From Oscillospiraceae bacterium (GTDB lineage: Bacteria; Bacillota; Clostridia; Oscillospirales; Ruminococcaceae): a DNA stretch of 52,086 nt. Shown here in pieces: positions 7,348 through 16,761 of this stretch. Within the stretch, counting starts at the first letter, position 1, and every line of letters begins with the position of its first letter. Location: assembly GCA_017541275.1 (NCBI GenBank), contig JAFXZM010000040.1, positions 1 to 52,086 of the forward strand, written 5' to 3'. Position numbers and translations under genes: made by a program. The notes below the pieces were generated by a model that worked only from the letters and a program-made list of their open reading frames with translations, had not been told where the DNA came from and did no database searches.

Positions 7348-10227
7348 ATGAACAGAAAGAAACAGCATATGACGTTCCGGAAGACCGGACAGCGGTACCG
7401 GAAGCGTGCGCTTTTGTGCAGTGCGGTTCTGGCTGTCTGCGGCGGCGGTGTACTGCCGGCCGGCATGCAGGCCGCAGCAGCGGATTCGGTGATTCTCTAT
7501 GTCTCGCCGGACGGCGACGACAGCAGCGCCGGTACCGAAGCAGCACCGCTCCGGACCATGGAGGGTGCGCGCGCTGCCGTCCGGAAGCTGAACGGAACCG
7601 TGTCGGGCGATATCATTGTCCGCTTTGCCGACGGCGTTTACCGCATGACGGAGCCGGTTCATTTTTCGCCGGAGGATTCCGGCAAAAACGGTCACCGTGT
7701 CATCTATGAGGCGGCTGAGGGTGCAAATCCCGTATTCAGCGGCGCCGTGCAGGTCACCGGGTGGAAGCAGTATAACGATAAGCTCTGGGCGGCTCCGCTC
7801 AGCCGCGATTACAAGCTCCGCAATTTCTACGTCAACGATCACCGTGCCGGCATGGGCAGCAAGGGCGTCGGCGCAAAGGGCGGCTACGGCGAGTATTCCA
7901 TTACAGCAGGACAGGCGGACTGGGCGTGGGATTCCGGCAAAAAGAGCGACGGCATTACCTATAATGCGGCCGATCTGCCGCACATTACGACCAATACCGA
8001 TGACCTTGAGGTCGTCAACGGCACGACATGGAACGAAAATATCGTCTGCTCGCGGGATATCAAATACGAAAACGGCTCGTTCATCCTGCTGATGCAGCAG
8101 CCCTACGGCTCGATCGCGCAGACGCCGGGCTGGGGCGCGGGCTTCTCGACCGGCGGCTGGCATACGCTGTATAATGCGTTTGAGTTTGTCGATTCTCCCG
8201 GCGAATTCTTCTTTGACAAGACAAAGCAGATGCTCTATTATTATCCGCTGGACGGCGAGGACATGAGTGCCGCGGACGCAGAGGCGCCGGTGACGGAGCA
8301 GCTCATCGTGATCGAGGGTGAATCGACCGGCAGCCGCGTGGAAAACCTCACATTCCGCGGACTGACATTTGCACATACGGACTATCAGCTCACGAATGTC
8401 GGCGGTTCGCACGGAAAAACAACCTGTCAGGCAGCACAGAGCTATACGGCCTTTGCGGATTCCAACTGGCACAACCGCAAATATGAAATGGCAGATACGC
8501 TTCCGGGCATGATCGACGTCAAAAATGCGGCATCTCTGGAATTTACCGGAAATGTCATCAAGCACAGCGGCGCGGACGGCCTGAACATGTCCAATGACGT
8601 TGTGGACAGCGTGATTTCCGGCAACTATGTCACGGATATTACAAGCTCCGGCATCACGGTCGGTCATCCGCAGCACATTTATATCGGCGATGCATCGTGG
8701 AACAACCATGAGAAATTCCCGGTCGGGGTCGAGGGCCTCTGCAAAAATGACACGATCTCCGACAACCTGCTCTATAATATCAGCGTCGTTCACGGCTTCG
8801 GCGGCTGTGCGGCGATTACCGTTTACTATGCAGATTCCGTGAAGGTTCTGCGCAATCAGATCGAAAAGACCGCATATAACGGCATTCATCTGGGCTGGGG
8901 CTGGTGCAATTTCAAGGATTCCACGACCTGCCGCGACAACATGATCTGCTATAACCGCGTCATCAATGCACTGAACCGCCTCCATGACAGCGGCGGCATC
9001 TATACGATCGGTCAGATGCCCGGCACGGTCATCAATGAAAACTATATTGTGGGCATTCCGGCAGGCGGTGCAGGCGCACCGACCTACGGCCTCCACAACG
9101 ATGAGGGTACAGCATACATCGAGGAGAACGACAATGTCCTCGATATCAGCCCGAATGTCACCTACACGATCAACTGCGAGGACTACGGTCAGAAGCACCA
9201 CCTGACGATTCTGCGCACCTATGCAACCGTGCGGAAAATGGGCAAGAATCCCCCTGACAGCAGGATCGACGATCCGATCGTCGTATCCGACAATGTCTGG
9301 CCGCAGACACAGTATGAGGTCTGCCTGCGCTCCGGCCTTCAGGATGAATACAAAAGCATCATGCCCGCTTCGATGGTATCCGATGCAGACTATGTGCTGC
9401 CGGCGAGCTGTGCAACCAAATGCGGCATTCAGCTCCCGATCCGTTCCGCCGGAAGCGGCAAGACGGTCTGGGCTGCCCCGGACGGCACTACCTCGTTCAA
9501 GGCCGGCGCTGCCATGACAAAGGCGAACGGCACGGCTACCAAGATCAAGCTGCCGGAAACCGAGGGCGAATACCGGATCTATGTTACGGACAGCACCGGC
9601 AGAGTGCTCAGCAAATCCTCACATCTGCTGCGGCTCAGCGGCTCTGCCTCTCAGGTCTCCGCATCTGCGTTTGACGATCAGTCGGGCGTGCAGACCGAAA
9701 ACTGCTCTGAGGGCGGTCAGGATGTTGCGTATATCGAAAACGGCGATTACATCGGATTCAAGAATGTTGATATGACCGGTGCTGAGTCGATTGCACTGCG
9801 CATTGCAGCAAACAGCGGCGGCTCTGCGATCGAGATTCATCTGGACGGCCCGACCGGTACGTGCATCGGCACATGCGATGTTGCCTCAACCGGCGGCTGG
9901 CAGGACTGGGCTACGCAAACGGCTGAGCTGACACCTTCAACCGGCACGCATGACCTCTATCTCGTGTTCAAGGGCGGCGAGGGCTACCTGTTCAATGTTG
10001 CATGGTGGAAGCTGAACTATGCGGAGAAGGAGATCCGGTACGGCGACCTGAATCACGATGACAGGATTGATGCGCGTGACCTCACGCTGCTGAAGCTCGC
10101 CGGCATGAATGAGGAATTCATCGCAGAGGGCGACCTCAACGGCGACGGCGCGGTCGATGCGGAGGATGCTGCGATTCACAGAGATTATCTGCTCGGCAGC
10201 ATCACGCATTTCCCGGTAACAGAATAA
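7348..10227 (+). CDS. GH141-like beta-helix protein with CBM6 and dockerin
   Basis: A 959-residue secreted protein. A signal peptide occupies about residues 1-45. Next comes a long right-handed parallel beta-helix region (about 47-700) beginning with ILYVSPDGDD, the entry motif common in GH141 and pectate-lyase-like helices. Residues about 770-893 form a CBM6 (ENGDYIGF, then NVAWWKL). Residues 897-955 form a dockerin (GDLNHDDRIDARDLTLLKLAG and GDLNGDGAVDAEDAA). Characterised GH141 members include an alpha-L-fucosidase and a clostridial xylanase, so hemicellulose or pectin side chains are likely substrates. The assignment rests on fold and layout, not on identified catalytic residues. The ATG at 7348 is spaced best from GGGGGA; the ATG at 7342 is an alternative. 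It is divergent from the GH43-CE1 gene. Confidence 0.72.
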   Translation: MNRKKQHMTFRKTGQRYRKRALLCSAVLAVCGGGVLPAGMQAAAADSVILYVSPDGDDSSAGTEAAPLRTMEGARAAVRKLNGTVSGDIIVRFADGVYRMTEPVHFSPEDSGKNGHRVIYEAAEGANPVFSGAVQVTGWKQYNDKLWAAPLSRDYKLRNFYVNDHRAGMGSKGVGAKGGYGEYSITAGQADWAWDSGKKSDGITYNAADLPHITTNTDDLEVVNGTTWNENIVCSRDIKYENGSFILLMQQPYGSIAQTPGWGAGFSTGGWHTLYNAFEFVDSPGEFFFDKTKQMLYYYPLDGEDMSAADAEAPVTEQLIVIEGESTGSRVENLTFRGLTFAHTDYQLTNVGGSHGKTTCQAAQSYTAFADSNWHNRKYEMADTLPGMIDVKNAASLEFTGNVIKHSGADGLNMSNDVVDSVISGNYVTDITSSGITVGHPQHIYIGDASWNNHEKFPVGVEGLCKNDTISDNLLYNISVVHGFGGCAAITVYYADSVKVLRNQIEKTAYNGIHLGWGWCNFKDSTTCRDNMICYNRVINALNRLHDSGGIYTIGQMPGTVINENYIVGIPAGGAGAPTYGLHNDEGTAYIEENDNVLDISPNVTYTINCEDYGQKHHLTILRTYATVRKMGKNPPDSRIDDPIVVSDNVWPQTQYEVCLRSGLQDEYKSIMPASMVSDADYVLPASCATKCGIQLPIRSAGSGKTVWAAPDGTTSFKAGAAMTKANGTATKIKLPETEGEYRIYVTDSTGRVLSKSSHLLRLSGSASQVSASAFDDQSGVQTENCSEGGQDVAYIENGDYIGFKNVDMTGAESIALRIAANSGGSAIEIHLDGPTGTCIGTCDVASTGGWQDWATQTAELTPSTGTHDLYLVFKGGEGYLFNVAWWKLNYAEKEIRYGDLNHDDRIDARDLTLLKLAGMNEEFIAEGDLNGDGAVDAEDAAIHRDYLLGSITHFPVTE

Positions 10228-10233
10228 GAGAAT

Positions 10234-10270
10234 GCCCCCGTTATCATCCGGATAACGGGGGCTCAGTTTG
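10234..10270 (+). terminator. Terminator after GH141-like gene
   Basis: A perfect 12-bp stem (10234-10245 with 10251-10262, GCCCCCGTTATC arm) with a 5-nt loop and a T-rich tail. It may serve the convergent peptidase gene as well. Confidence 0.85.
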
Positions 10271-10312
10271 TTTGAGGCTGTATGGCAAGGGGAACGGCAG
10301 CGCATGCCTTTT

Positions 10313-11335
10313 CTATTGTCTGACCGTGACGGCCTGCTGTCCCATGTCAAGATATCGCTGCCTGATCCGGCTGTAATCATAAGATGTATTGCCGATCAGC
10401 GGGTCGGAAACATAGATCAGCCCCTTGTCCTTATCGTATCCCGTCAGCACCACACAGTGTTCAAAGCTGCGCCATTGCAGTCTTTCTCCGGCCGGCGTCC
10501 GCCAGACCGTCGTCAGCTTCGGCTCGTGCAGATTTTCACCGGTAATCCAGATTACGACGGGAAGATTCCGGTCGATGCAGTCGGTAAGCAGCGTGTCAAA
10601 GTCGGTTCCGGTCAGGTCGGCCGCCTGCGCGTCGTATCCGTTTGCGGCAAAATACCGGTTTGCGGTCGTCACGATGCACGGTGCATAGCAGCCGTAGGAG
10701 TCCGCGGATTCCGGATCGCCTGCGAAGGTCGTCCGGAAATCTGCACCGTATAATTCACCGTTTTCCCAGTAAAAGCTCTGCTTGGGGAGATATGTCCGCG
10801 CCATAGTCATCTTATCCGCAGGATATCCCAGATAATTCAGCAGGATTGTCAGAGACACACATTCGCATCCTGTCGGCAGCTCCGGATTCTGAAGAATGTT
10901 CTGCACTTCAATCTGTCTGGCACGGGGCGTTTCGATCTGACAGCCGTCATCTGCATCGAGCGGCGGCAGCTTTGCGGTATATTTGATGAAAAAGCTGTCG
11001 AGCTCCTCCTGCGTGCAGCCGGAGAGCTTCTTGACGCTGTAAACAAGGATTGCCTGCGCATCCTGAACATACACCCGATCCGGCTGCTCTGTTCCGAGAA
11101 TATGGCTCAGAGCGACCTGTTCTTCCGTCAGGGAGCAGGGGAGCAGTGCCGTCATGTTTACCGCACATTTCAGCACGAGCTGTGCATCTCTCGGCGTGAC
11201 TGCCCCGTCCATGTCCACGTCACCGGGGGCGTATGTCTGTGCCGGCACCGCGGATACCGCTGCAAAGGCGGGCACCGCGCATGCAAAGCAGCACAACATT
11301 GCCGCGCTCAGTGCTGCAATCAGTTTTGGTTTCAT
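10313..11335 (-). CDS. C39-like cysteine peptidase with N-terminal dockerin
   Basis: A 340-residue secreted protein. Residues 1-26 are a signal peptide. Residues 37-106 resemble a dockerin: the first loop GDVDMDGAVTPRDAQ is good, while the second (GTEQPDRVYVQDAQ) has lost several calcium-binding acidic positions. Residues 135-340 are a papain-fold domain of the C39-like (Peptidase_C39_2) family with Cys157 in LPTGCE, His293 in FEHCVVLTGYD and Asp311 in VSDPL. The ATG at 11335 is chosen because AAAGGA lies 8 nt before it; the upstream ATG at 11344 directly abuts that site. Dockerin-borne peptidases are known in R. flavefaciens. A role in trimming cellulosomal or host proteins is speculation. 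Confidence 0.78.
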   Translation of the reverse strand: MKPKLIAALSAAMLCCFACAVPAFAAVSAVPAQTYAPGDVDMDGAVTPRDAQLVLKCAVNMTALLPCSLTEEQVALSHILGTEQPDRVYVQDAQAILVYSVKKLSGCTQEELDSFFIKYTAKLPPLDADDGCQIETPRARQIEVQNILQNPELPTGCECVSLTILLNYLGYPADKMTMARTYLPKQSFYWENGELYGADFRTTFAGDPESADSYGCYAPCIVTTANRYFAANGYDAQAADLTGTDFDTLLTDCIDRNLPVVIWITGENLHEPKLTTVWRTPAGERLQWRSFEHCVVLTGYDKDKGLIYVSDPLIGNTSYDYSRIRQRYLDMGQQAVTVRQ

Positions 11336-11435
11336 TGGGATCATCCTTTCCGGCGGTAGGTTTCTGTCAGAAAAAAGCAGCGAAATACTGCACAGTTTGT
11401 TTCTGCGGCGCTTCCGAGCTTTGTTCCGATTATTT

Positions 11436-11464
11436 ATTGTAGCATATTATCCGGAAAAGTGCAA
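11436..11464 (-). promoter_or_regulatory. Sigma-A promoter of C39-like gene
   Basis: On the minus strand TTGCAC (11459-11464), 17 bp, TACAAT (11436-11441). It lies in the 315-bp divergent spacer 11336-11650, which otherwise holds the promoter of the zinc-ribbon gene. Confidence 0.65.
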
Positions 11465-11572
11465 TGGGTACAGTGAAAGAAAAACGGCAGGTTTGCTGCA
11501 CATCAGGTGCGTTTTTTCTCTTTCCGGCCGGCGATGTAAACGCTGCTGCTGTGATTTCAAGCGCCGGAATGA

Positions 11573-11601
11573 TTGACAAAAAGTACATAGTATGGTATAA
11601 T
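11573..11601 (+). promoter_or_regulatory. Consensus sigma-A promoter of zinc-ribbon gene
   Basis: A perfect TTGACA (11573-11578), 17 bp, TATAAT (11596-11601). A short palindrome, GCATGC-AAAAA-GCATGC (11613-11629), lies in the leader just before AAAGGAGG. Confidence 0.92.
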
Positions 11602-11650
11602 ACAATGTACCGGCATGCAAAAAGCATGCGCTGAATAAAGGAGGATTATC

Positions 11651-12598
11651 ATGGCAGTATTTGAAAATCTGAAGGCTTCCGTTTCCAAGACCATGCGGCA
11701 GGCCTCTGACAGCATGAAGACCATGAGCGACAAGAACCGACTGAAAAAAGAGATTTCAACTATGGAAAATGAGATGCAAAACCGGTTCCGCGACATCGGC
11801 GAAAGATACTATAAGGAAAATAAAGACAATCCCGATCCGGCATATCAGGAGATGTTTGCCGCGATCACCCAGCTTCAGGAGACCCTGAACATCCGCCGCC
11901 GCGATCTCAATCTGCTGGACGGCATTCTGCCCTGCACAAGCTGCGGCGCGCCTGTCGCAACCGGTGCGCGCTTCTGCCCGACCTGCGGTGCGCCGGCACC
12001 TGTTCCGCCGCAGGCACCCGCTGCCGCTGTTCCGCAGGCTGTGTGCCCGTTCTGCGGGCAGCCGCTCGACCGTGATGCAGTGTTCTGCGCCGGCTGCGGC
12101 AACCGTGTAGCCGGTGCGGCACCTGCCCAGAATACAGGCATTTCGCCGTTTGCACAGCCGGCTGCTCCGGCTGCACCCGCTGCACCGCCGATGCCTGTTC
12201 TGCCGCCTTATCCGGCCAATCCGGTCATTCCGCCTGCTCCGGTGAGCGATGCACCCGATGCCGATCAGCCGTCTGCGGATGCGGTATCCGGAAATGATAG
12301 CCCCGTCAATGAGGCTTCAGTCACCGATGCGCCGGAGATCATAGATGTCAATCCTGCTGACGATGTGCCCGCAGATGCAAAGCCGGCCGATGAAACGCCT
12401 GCTGATGAAACACAGACGCCTGCTGACGGAACGCCGGCAGCTCCCGATGTGCCGCCGGTTCCTGCCGCACCGACCGCGAATGATGCCGGCGGCGAGAATG
12501 AAGAAGGGCCGGTGTTCTGCCCGAACTGCGGTGAGGTGCTCGAATCGGATGCACTGTTCTGTGCATGCTGCGGCAACCGCATTCCCGGTCTGGACTGA
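11651..12598 (+). CDS. Zinc-ribbon protein with Pro/Ala-rich linker
   Basis: A 315-residue probably cytoplasmic protein. The first 90 residues are highly charged and predicted helical or coiled-coil. Two CxxC...CxxC zinc ribbons follow (CTSCG...CPTCG about 96-114, CPFCG...CAGCG about 133-151). Then comes a long Pro/Ala/Asp-rich, presumably disordered stretch, and a third ribbon at the C terminus (CPNCG...CACCG). There is no signal peptide or membrane segment. No enzymatic domain is visible. Such multi-ribbon proteins are often protein or nucleic-acid binding adaptors, but the function here is unknown. It starts with AAAGGAGG 6 nt before the ATG under a perfect consensus promoter, so expression is probably high. 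ispD begins 4 nt after its stop. Confidence 0.8.
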   Translation: MAVFENLKASVSKTMRQASDSMKTMSDKNRLKKEISTMENEMQNRFRDIGERYYKENKDNPDPAYQEMFAAITQLQETLNIRRRDLNLLDGILPCTSCGAPVATGARFCPTCGAPAPVPPQAPAAAVPQAVCPFCGQPLDRDAVFCAGCGNRVAGAAPAQNTGISPFAQPAAPAAPAAPPMPVLPPYPANPVIPPAPVSDAPDADQPSADAVSGNDSPVNEASVTDAPEIIDVNPADDVPADAKPADETPADETQTPADGTPAAPDVPPVPAAPTANDAGGENEEGPVFCPNCGEVLESDALFCACCGNRIPGLD

Positions 12599-12602
12599 CC
12601 GC

Positions 12603-13304
12603 ATGAAACAGGATACAGCCGCCCTTCTGGTATGTGCCGGCAGTGCATCCAGAATGGGCGGCATCAACAAGATTCTGCACCCGCTCGGAGACAGCAGTGT
12701 GCTTCTGACCGTCCTGAACCGATTTTGCCGCTGCGGCAGTATTTCGGAGATCATTCTTGTATGCAAAGGCTCGGAAACCGCACTGTTTCAGGAGACCGTG
12801 CAGGCTGCACGGCTGCCGCTGCCTGTCCGTATCACGGAGGGCGGCAGTACCCGGCAGGAGAGTGTCCGGAACGGCTTTTCGCTGATTTCGCAGAGCTGCG
12901 AATTTGCCGCAATTCATGACGGCGCACGGCCGCTGGTTCGTCCGTCGGATATTGAGCGCGTGATCGCGGATGCAAGGCGAACCGGTGCCGCAGCACTCGG
13001 CGTGCCGGTCAAGGACACGGTCAAGGCCGTGCAGAACGGAATCATCACCGCAACGCCCGACCGTGCCTCGCTGTATCTGACGCAGACACCGCAGGTCTTT
13101 TCCTGTGCGCTGTACCGTCAGGCGGCGGCGCTCGCAGAAGAGCAGGGCAGGGATTATACCGATGACTGCCAGCTCATTGAGGCGCTCGGAAAGCAGGTCA
13201 CGATGACACCCGGAGACTATGCCAATATCAAGCTGACAACTCCGGAGGATTTCGCAGTCGCGGAAGCACTGCTTGCCATGCAGAGAAAGGATGAGAGCAT
13301 ATGA
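12603..13304 (+). CDS. ispD: 2-C-methyl-D-erythritol 4-phosphate cytidylyltransferase
   Basis: 233 residues, the usual length for IspD. It transfers CMP to methylerythritol phosphate in the MEP isoprenoid pathway. Visible are the N-terminal nucleotide-binding loop ([10 protein letters not shown], here with C in place of the more usual A), [12 protein letters not shown], the HDGARPLV block, and the conserved C-terminal [14 protein letters not shown]. The ATG at 12603 lies 4 nt after the preceding stop and has no strong ribosome binding site, suggesting translational coupling. Its TGA overlaps the ATG of ispF. Confidence 0.95.
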   Translation: MKQDTAALLVCAGSASRMGGINKILHPLGDSSVLLTVLNRFCRCGSISEIILVCKGSETALFQETVQAARLPLPVRITEGGSTRQESVRNGFSLISQSCEFAAIHDGARPLVRPSDIERVIADARRTGAAALGVPVKDTVKAVQNGIITATPDRASLYLTQTPQVFSCALYRQAAALAEEQGRDYTDDCQLIEALGKQVTMTPGDYANIKLTTPEDFAVAEALLAMQRKDESI

Positions 13305-13831
13305 TGATGCCGGCGTTCCGAATCGGGCACGGGTATGATGTCCATAAGCTCACGGAAAACAGAAGGCTGATCCTCGGCGGCACGGAGATTCCGCATACGC
13401 ACGGCCTGCTCGGTCATTCCGATGCGGATGTGCTGGCGCATGCCGTAATGGACGCAATGCTCGGCGCACTTGCGCTCGGCGATATCGGACAGCATTTTCC
13501 GGATACGGACGAACGGTATGCAGGTGCGGACAGCATGGAGCTGCTGCGGCATGTCAGCATCATCATTGCGGAGCAGCATTATGATGTTGTGAATCTGGAT
13601 GCAACGATCCTTGCACAGGCCCCGAAGCTCGCTCCATTTATCCCGCAGATGCGCGAACGGCTGAGTGAAGCGATCGGCTGTGATATCGGCTGTGTCAGCG
13701 TCAAGGCCACAACGGAGGAGCATCTTGGCTTTACCGGCCGGAAGGAGGGGATTGCCGCACACTGTGTCGTTTTGCTCGCACGGCGTGCAGACAGATTCGG
13801 GCATTCCGCACCGGAGGCGGTTTTGCTGTAA
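13301..13831 (+). CDS. ispF: 2-C-methyl-D-erythritol 2,4-cyclodiphosphate synthase
   Basis: 176 residues, slightly longer than typical because of an Arg/Ala-rich tail. It catalyses the cyclisation step of the MEP pathway. Family motifs are complete: RIGHGYDVH with the metal ligands Asp and His, [21 protein letters not shown], and the C-terminal [21 protein letters not shown]. The start overlaps the ispD stop (ATGA), so the pair is translationally coupled, a common ispD-ispF arrangement. Confidence 0.96.
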   Translation: MMMPAFRIGHGYDVHKLTENRRLILGGTEIPHTHGLLGHSDADVLAHAVMDAMLGALALGDIGQHFPDTDERYAGADSMELLRHVSIIIAEQHYDVVNLDATILAQAPKLAPFIPQMRERLSEAIGCDIGCVSVKATTEEHLGFTGRKEGIAAHCVVLLARRADRFGHSAPEAVLL

Positions 13832-13867
13832 TCCCCCCGGCCATTGTTTTGAATAATCCGGCGCAGG

Positions 13868-13901
13868 CCTCTCAGCGGATTCTGAGGGGTCTGTTTTTTT
13901 T
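13868..13901 (+). terminator. Terminator after ispF
   Basis: An 8-bp stem (CCTCTCAG 13868-13875 with CTGAGGGG 13882-13889, one G-T pair) followed by a run of T. Confidence 0.85.
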
Positions 13902-13950
13902 GCCGGCAGACCGGGTGCTGCTGCTGCCGTGAAAATAATCGCCTAAGTAC

Positions 13951-13979
13951 TTGTTTTTTTTTTCGATATGTGATATACT
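13951..13979 (+). promoter_or_regulatory. Sigma-A promoter of GH9 gene
   Basis: TTGTTT (13951-13956), a T-rich 17-bp spacer, TATACT (13974-13979). AAAAAGGAGGGG precedes the ATG. Confidence 0.75.
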
Positions 13980-14033
13980 AATACTAAGAATGCCCGAAAA
14001 TAGGGGTGGGCATTACGAAAAAGGAGGGGTTTT

Positions 14034-16688
14034 ATGGATTTGAGACAGAAAAAGATCCGGAGACTCAGCGCAGCCGTGCTTTCAGCAGTTCTGACGGCAA
14101 CGTCATCGCCGTTTTCAGGCGCGATGCAGGCGAATGCGCTCGTCACGGATCCCGCAGGCGAATATGACAACTTCGCCAAGGCGCTCCAGTATTCGCTGCA
14201 TTTCTATGACGCGAATATGTGCGGGCCGGAGGTCGAGGCAAACAGTCGCTTCCAATGGCGCGCAAACTGCCATACCTATGACGCTGCTGTGCCGCTCGTA
14301 CCGATGGACATGGACACTGACCTGACCAAGCGCACCGGCACCAACCTGAGCGCCGATTTCATCAAGGCAAACTATGACATTCTCAACACCGGCACGGAGG
14401 AAGGCACGGTCGATGTTTCCGGCGGCTATCACGATGCAGGCGACCATGTGAAATTCGGTTTGCCGGAGGCATATGCCGGTTCGACCGTTTCGTGGGGCTA
14501 CTATGAATTTCCTGAAGCCTATGAGGAATGCGGTCAGAAGGAGCATGTCGAAACGATCATCCGTTACTTCTGCGACTACTTCATGCGCTGCACCTTCCGT
14601 GATAAGAACGGCGACGTCGTCTGCTTCTGTTATCAGGTCGGCGACGGCGACGTCGATCACTCCTACTGGCAGCTCCCGCAGAACGATACCATGGCGCGTA
14701 CCGCATGGTTCGCGACGCCGGACAACCCGACAACCTGCAATGTCGCGGAAACTGCTGCCTGTCTCGCAATCAATTATCTGAACTTTAAGGATTCTGACAA
14801 GGAATATGCCGAAAAGTGTCTGGATTACGCAACCGCGCTCTTTGATTTTGCTACAAAGAACGACAAGGACATCGCAGATACCGCGCAGGGACCCAAGGGC
14901 TATTACCGCTCCAGCAAATGGGAAGATGACTACTGCTTCGCGGCCTGCTGGCTCTATTTGATTTCCGGCGATCAGACCTATATTGATCTGGCGCTCCCGC
15001 TCGTGGATTACTATGCATCTCCGAGCTATGTCTACTGCTGGAATGATATGTGGAACGGCGTCGGGCTGCTGATGGGCAGAATCTCTGATACCTATAAATC
15101 CAAAACGACCTATTCCGCAGAGGATAATCCGAAGGGGCTTACCGATCTTGCAATGGACTACATCACGGCGAACAAAAAGAACAAGTATGAAGCCATCGAC
15201 TTCTGGGGCGAATGTGCCAAGGCTTACACCGGCTATATGACCGGAAAACTCGGCAAGATCTCGCCGCAGGGCTATTTCTGGATGGATACATGGGGCTCCT
15301 GCCGCTACAACACCGCGGCACAGTTCACCATGCTGATCTATGACAAGTACAACAAGGGCAAGGACAAATATACCGAGGACGCGCATGTCGCATACCCTGA
15401 TTACACCTTCTCCGATTGGGCAAAGGGTCAGATGGAATATATCCTCGGCAAAAATGATATCACCTATCTCGAAACTGTAAAAGAAAACCAAGGCAAGGAT
15501 GCGGACGGCGAATTTGTCAGAGAAGGCGCTGAGCACGGCCCGCGCTGCTTCCTCGTCGGCTTCGATGAACATTCCGCTGCATATCCGCATCACCGCGCAT
15601 CGTCCGGCCTCACTAAGTGTGAGGATACGGATCAGCAGCTCTATGTGCTCTTCGGCGCACTCGCTGGCGGTCCCGACCCGCAAGACGGTCACCGTGACAT
15701 TACGAAGGACTGGATTTACAATGAGGTCACGATCGACTACAACGCAGCCTGCCCGGGCGCAGCAGCAGCGCTCTATCTGAGATACAAGGATCAGTATGAG
15801 CAGTCGGTCACACCGGACTTCCCCCCCGCAGATGACGGCGGCAGAGGCGCAGGCGGCTCCGACGGCGAGGGTGCCGGCGGCAACGCGATCTGGGTCGAGG
15901 CGCTGGGCATGGATGACCTGAAGGGCAATGCCGGTGTCACCAAAATGTCCATCATGGTCAAGTCCACCATGGCAAAGGCTCCGGAAAATATGACCGTCCG
16001 CTATTACTTCGACAAGTCTGAGATCAGCAATCTCTCGCAGATTCAGGGCAGCATCATCTCCGATCAGGTCGCAACGGAGGCTGCACCTGCAAAATCCTCG
16101 CTGACCGGCCCGGTCGTCTGGGAAAAGGACAGCAAATACGCCTATATCGAACTGGACTGGGGCGACTATAACTTCGCAAACTGCGGCAAGAAAGTTCAGC
16201 TCACCCTCGGCGTGTACTACGGCGAAAACTGGGATCCGACCAACGACCCGAGCTATCAGGGACTCAAGATGTTCACAGTTGACAGTGCATTCTACGGCAC
16301 CGGCAACGAGGAACGCACCGACAATATCTGCGTCTACAGCAACGGCGTGCTGATCGGCGGTATTGAGCCGGACGGCACAGAACCCGTCAAGGAAACTACA
16401 CCGACCGTGACGACGACAACCTCGACCACAACTACGACAACCACGACTTCATCGACCGACCCGAAGCTGAAAAAGAAGCGCGGCGATGTTGACAACAACG
16501 GAGAAGTCAATATCATGGACGCAGTTCTGCTCGCACGCGCAGTCGGCGATGACCCGACGCTCCTCGATTCGGAGTATACCGATCAGGGCAAGATCAATTC
16601 AGAATGCAACAATGACGGAACGATTGACATCGCTGACCTGACGGCACTGATGAGACATCTCGCGAAAATTGAGATATTTACGGACTGA
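14034..16688 (+). CDS. GH9 cellulase with CBM3 and dockerin
   Basis: An 884-residue secreted cellulosomal endoglucanase or processive cellulase. A signal peptide covers about residues 1-36. The GH9 (alpha/alpha)6 domain spans about 40-590, with the catalytic base motif DAGD at 134-137, the conserved HHRASSG, and the proton donor E564 in NEVTIDYNAA. A CBM3-type beta-sandwich (about 620-780) is linked by a Gly/Asp-rich stretch. A Thr linker (about 785-810) leads to a C-terminal dockerin (816-880; GDVDNNGEVNIMDAVLLAR and CNNDGTIDIADLTALMRH). GH9 followed by CBM3 is the layout of processive GH9 cellulases. Translation start is clear. A GC-rich hairpin after the stop is only a weak terminator, so read-through into the next gene is possible. 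Confidence 0.93.
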   Translation: MDLRQKKIRRLSAAVLSAVLTATSSPFSGAMQANALVTDPAGEYDNFAKALQYSLHFYDANMCGPEVEANSRFQWRANCHTYDAAVPLVPMDMDTDLTKRTGTNLSADFIKANYDILNTGTEEGTVDVSGGYHDAGDHVKFGLPEAYAGSTVSWGYYEFPEAYEECGQKEHVETIIRYFCDYFMRCTFRDKNGDVVCFCYQVGDGDVDHSYWQLPQNDTMARTAWFATPDNPTTCNVAETAACLAINYLNFKDSDKEYAEKCLDYATALFDFATKNDKDIADTAQGPKGYYRSSKWEDDYCFAACWLYLISGDQTYIDLALPLVDYYASPSYVYCWNDMWNGVGLLMGRISDTYKSKTTYSAEDNPKGLTDLAMDYITANKKNKYEAIDFWGECAKAYTGYMTGKLGKISPQGYFWMDTWGSCRYNTAAQFTMLIYDKYNKGKDKYTEDAHVAYPDYTFSDWAKGQMEYILGKNDITYLETVKENQGKDADGEFVREGAEHGPRCFLVGFDEHSAAYPHHRASSGLTKCEDTDQQLYVLFGALAGGPDPQDGHRDITKDWIYNEVTIDYNAACPGAAAALYLRYKDQYEQSVTPDFPPADDGGRGAGGSDGEGAGGNAIWVEALGMDDLKGNAGVTKMSIMVKSTMAKAPENMTVRYYFDKSEISNLSQIQGSIISDQVATEAAPAKSSLTGPVVWEKDSKYAYIELDWGDYNFANCGKKVQLTLGVYYGENWDPTNDPSYQGLKMFTVDSAFYGTGNEERTDNICVYSNGVLIGGIEPDGTEPVKETTPTVTTTTSTTTTTTTTSSTDPKLKKKRGDVDNNGEVNIMDAVLLARAVGDDPTLLDSEYTDQGKINSECNNDGTIDIADLTALMRHLAKIEIFTD
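16387..16460 (+). repeat. Thr-codon (ACN) linker repeat in GH9 gene
   Basis: A low-complexity run of ACN codons encoding a Thr-rich interdomain linker, as in other Ruminococcus cellulases. Antisense reading gives a spurious poly-Val frame. Confidence 0.85.
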
Positions 16689-16699
16689 TCCGATGATCC

Positions 16700-16731
16700 G
16701 CCTGCCGTCGGCATGCAAACCGGCGGCAGGC
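16700..16731 (+). terminator. Weak hairpin after GH9 gene
   Basis: GCCTGCCG (16700-16707) pairs with CGGCAGGC (16724-16731), but no T tract follows. It may be a partial terminator. Confidence 0.4.
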
Positions 16732-16761
16732 ATTCCGCTTTACAGAAAGGATGAAAAAGCC

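Noticed and set aside
7327-9201. A 624-codon antisense frame over the GH141-like gene, and similar long antisense frames over the GH97 and GH94 genes
   Set aside because: All are shadows of well-supported sense genes and none has a start signal.
14115-15692. A 525-codon open frame antisense to the first GH9 gene
   Set aside because: It mirrors the GC-rich third positions of the GH9 frame, has no ribosome binding site and no recognisable domain. The sense frame encodes a complete GH9 domain.
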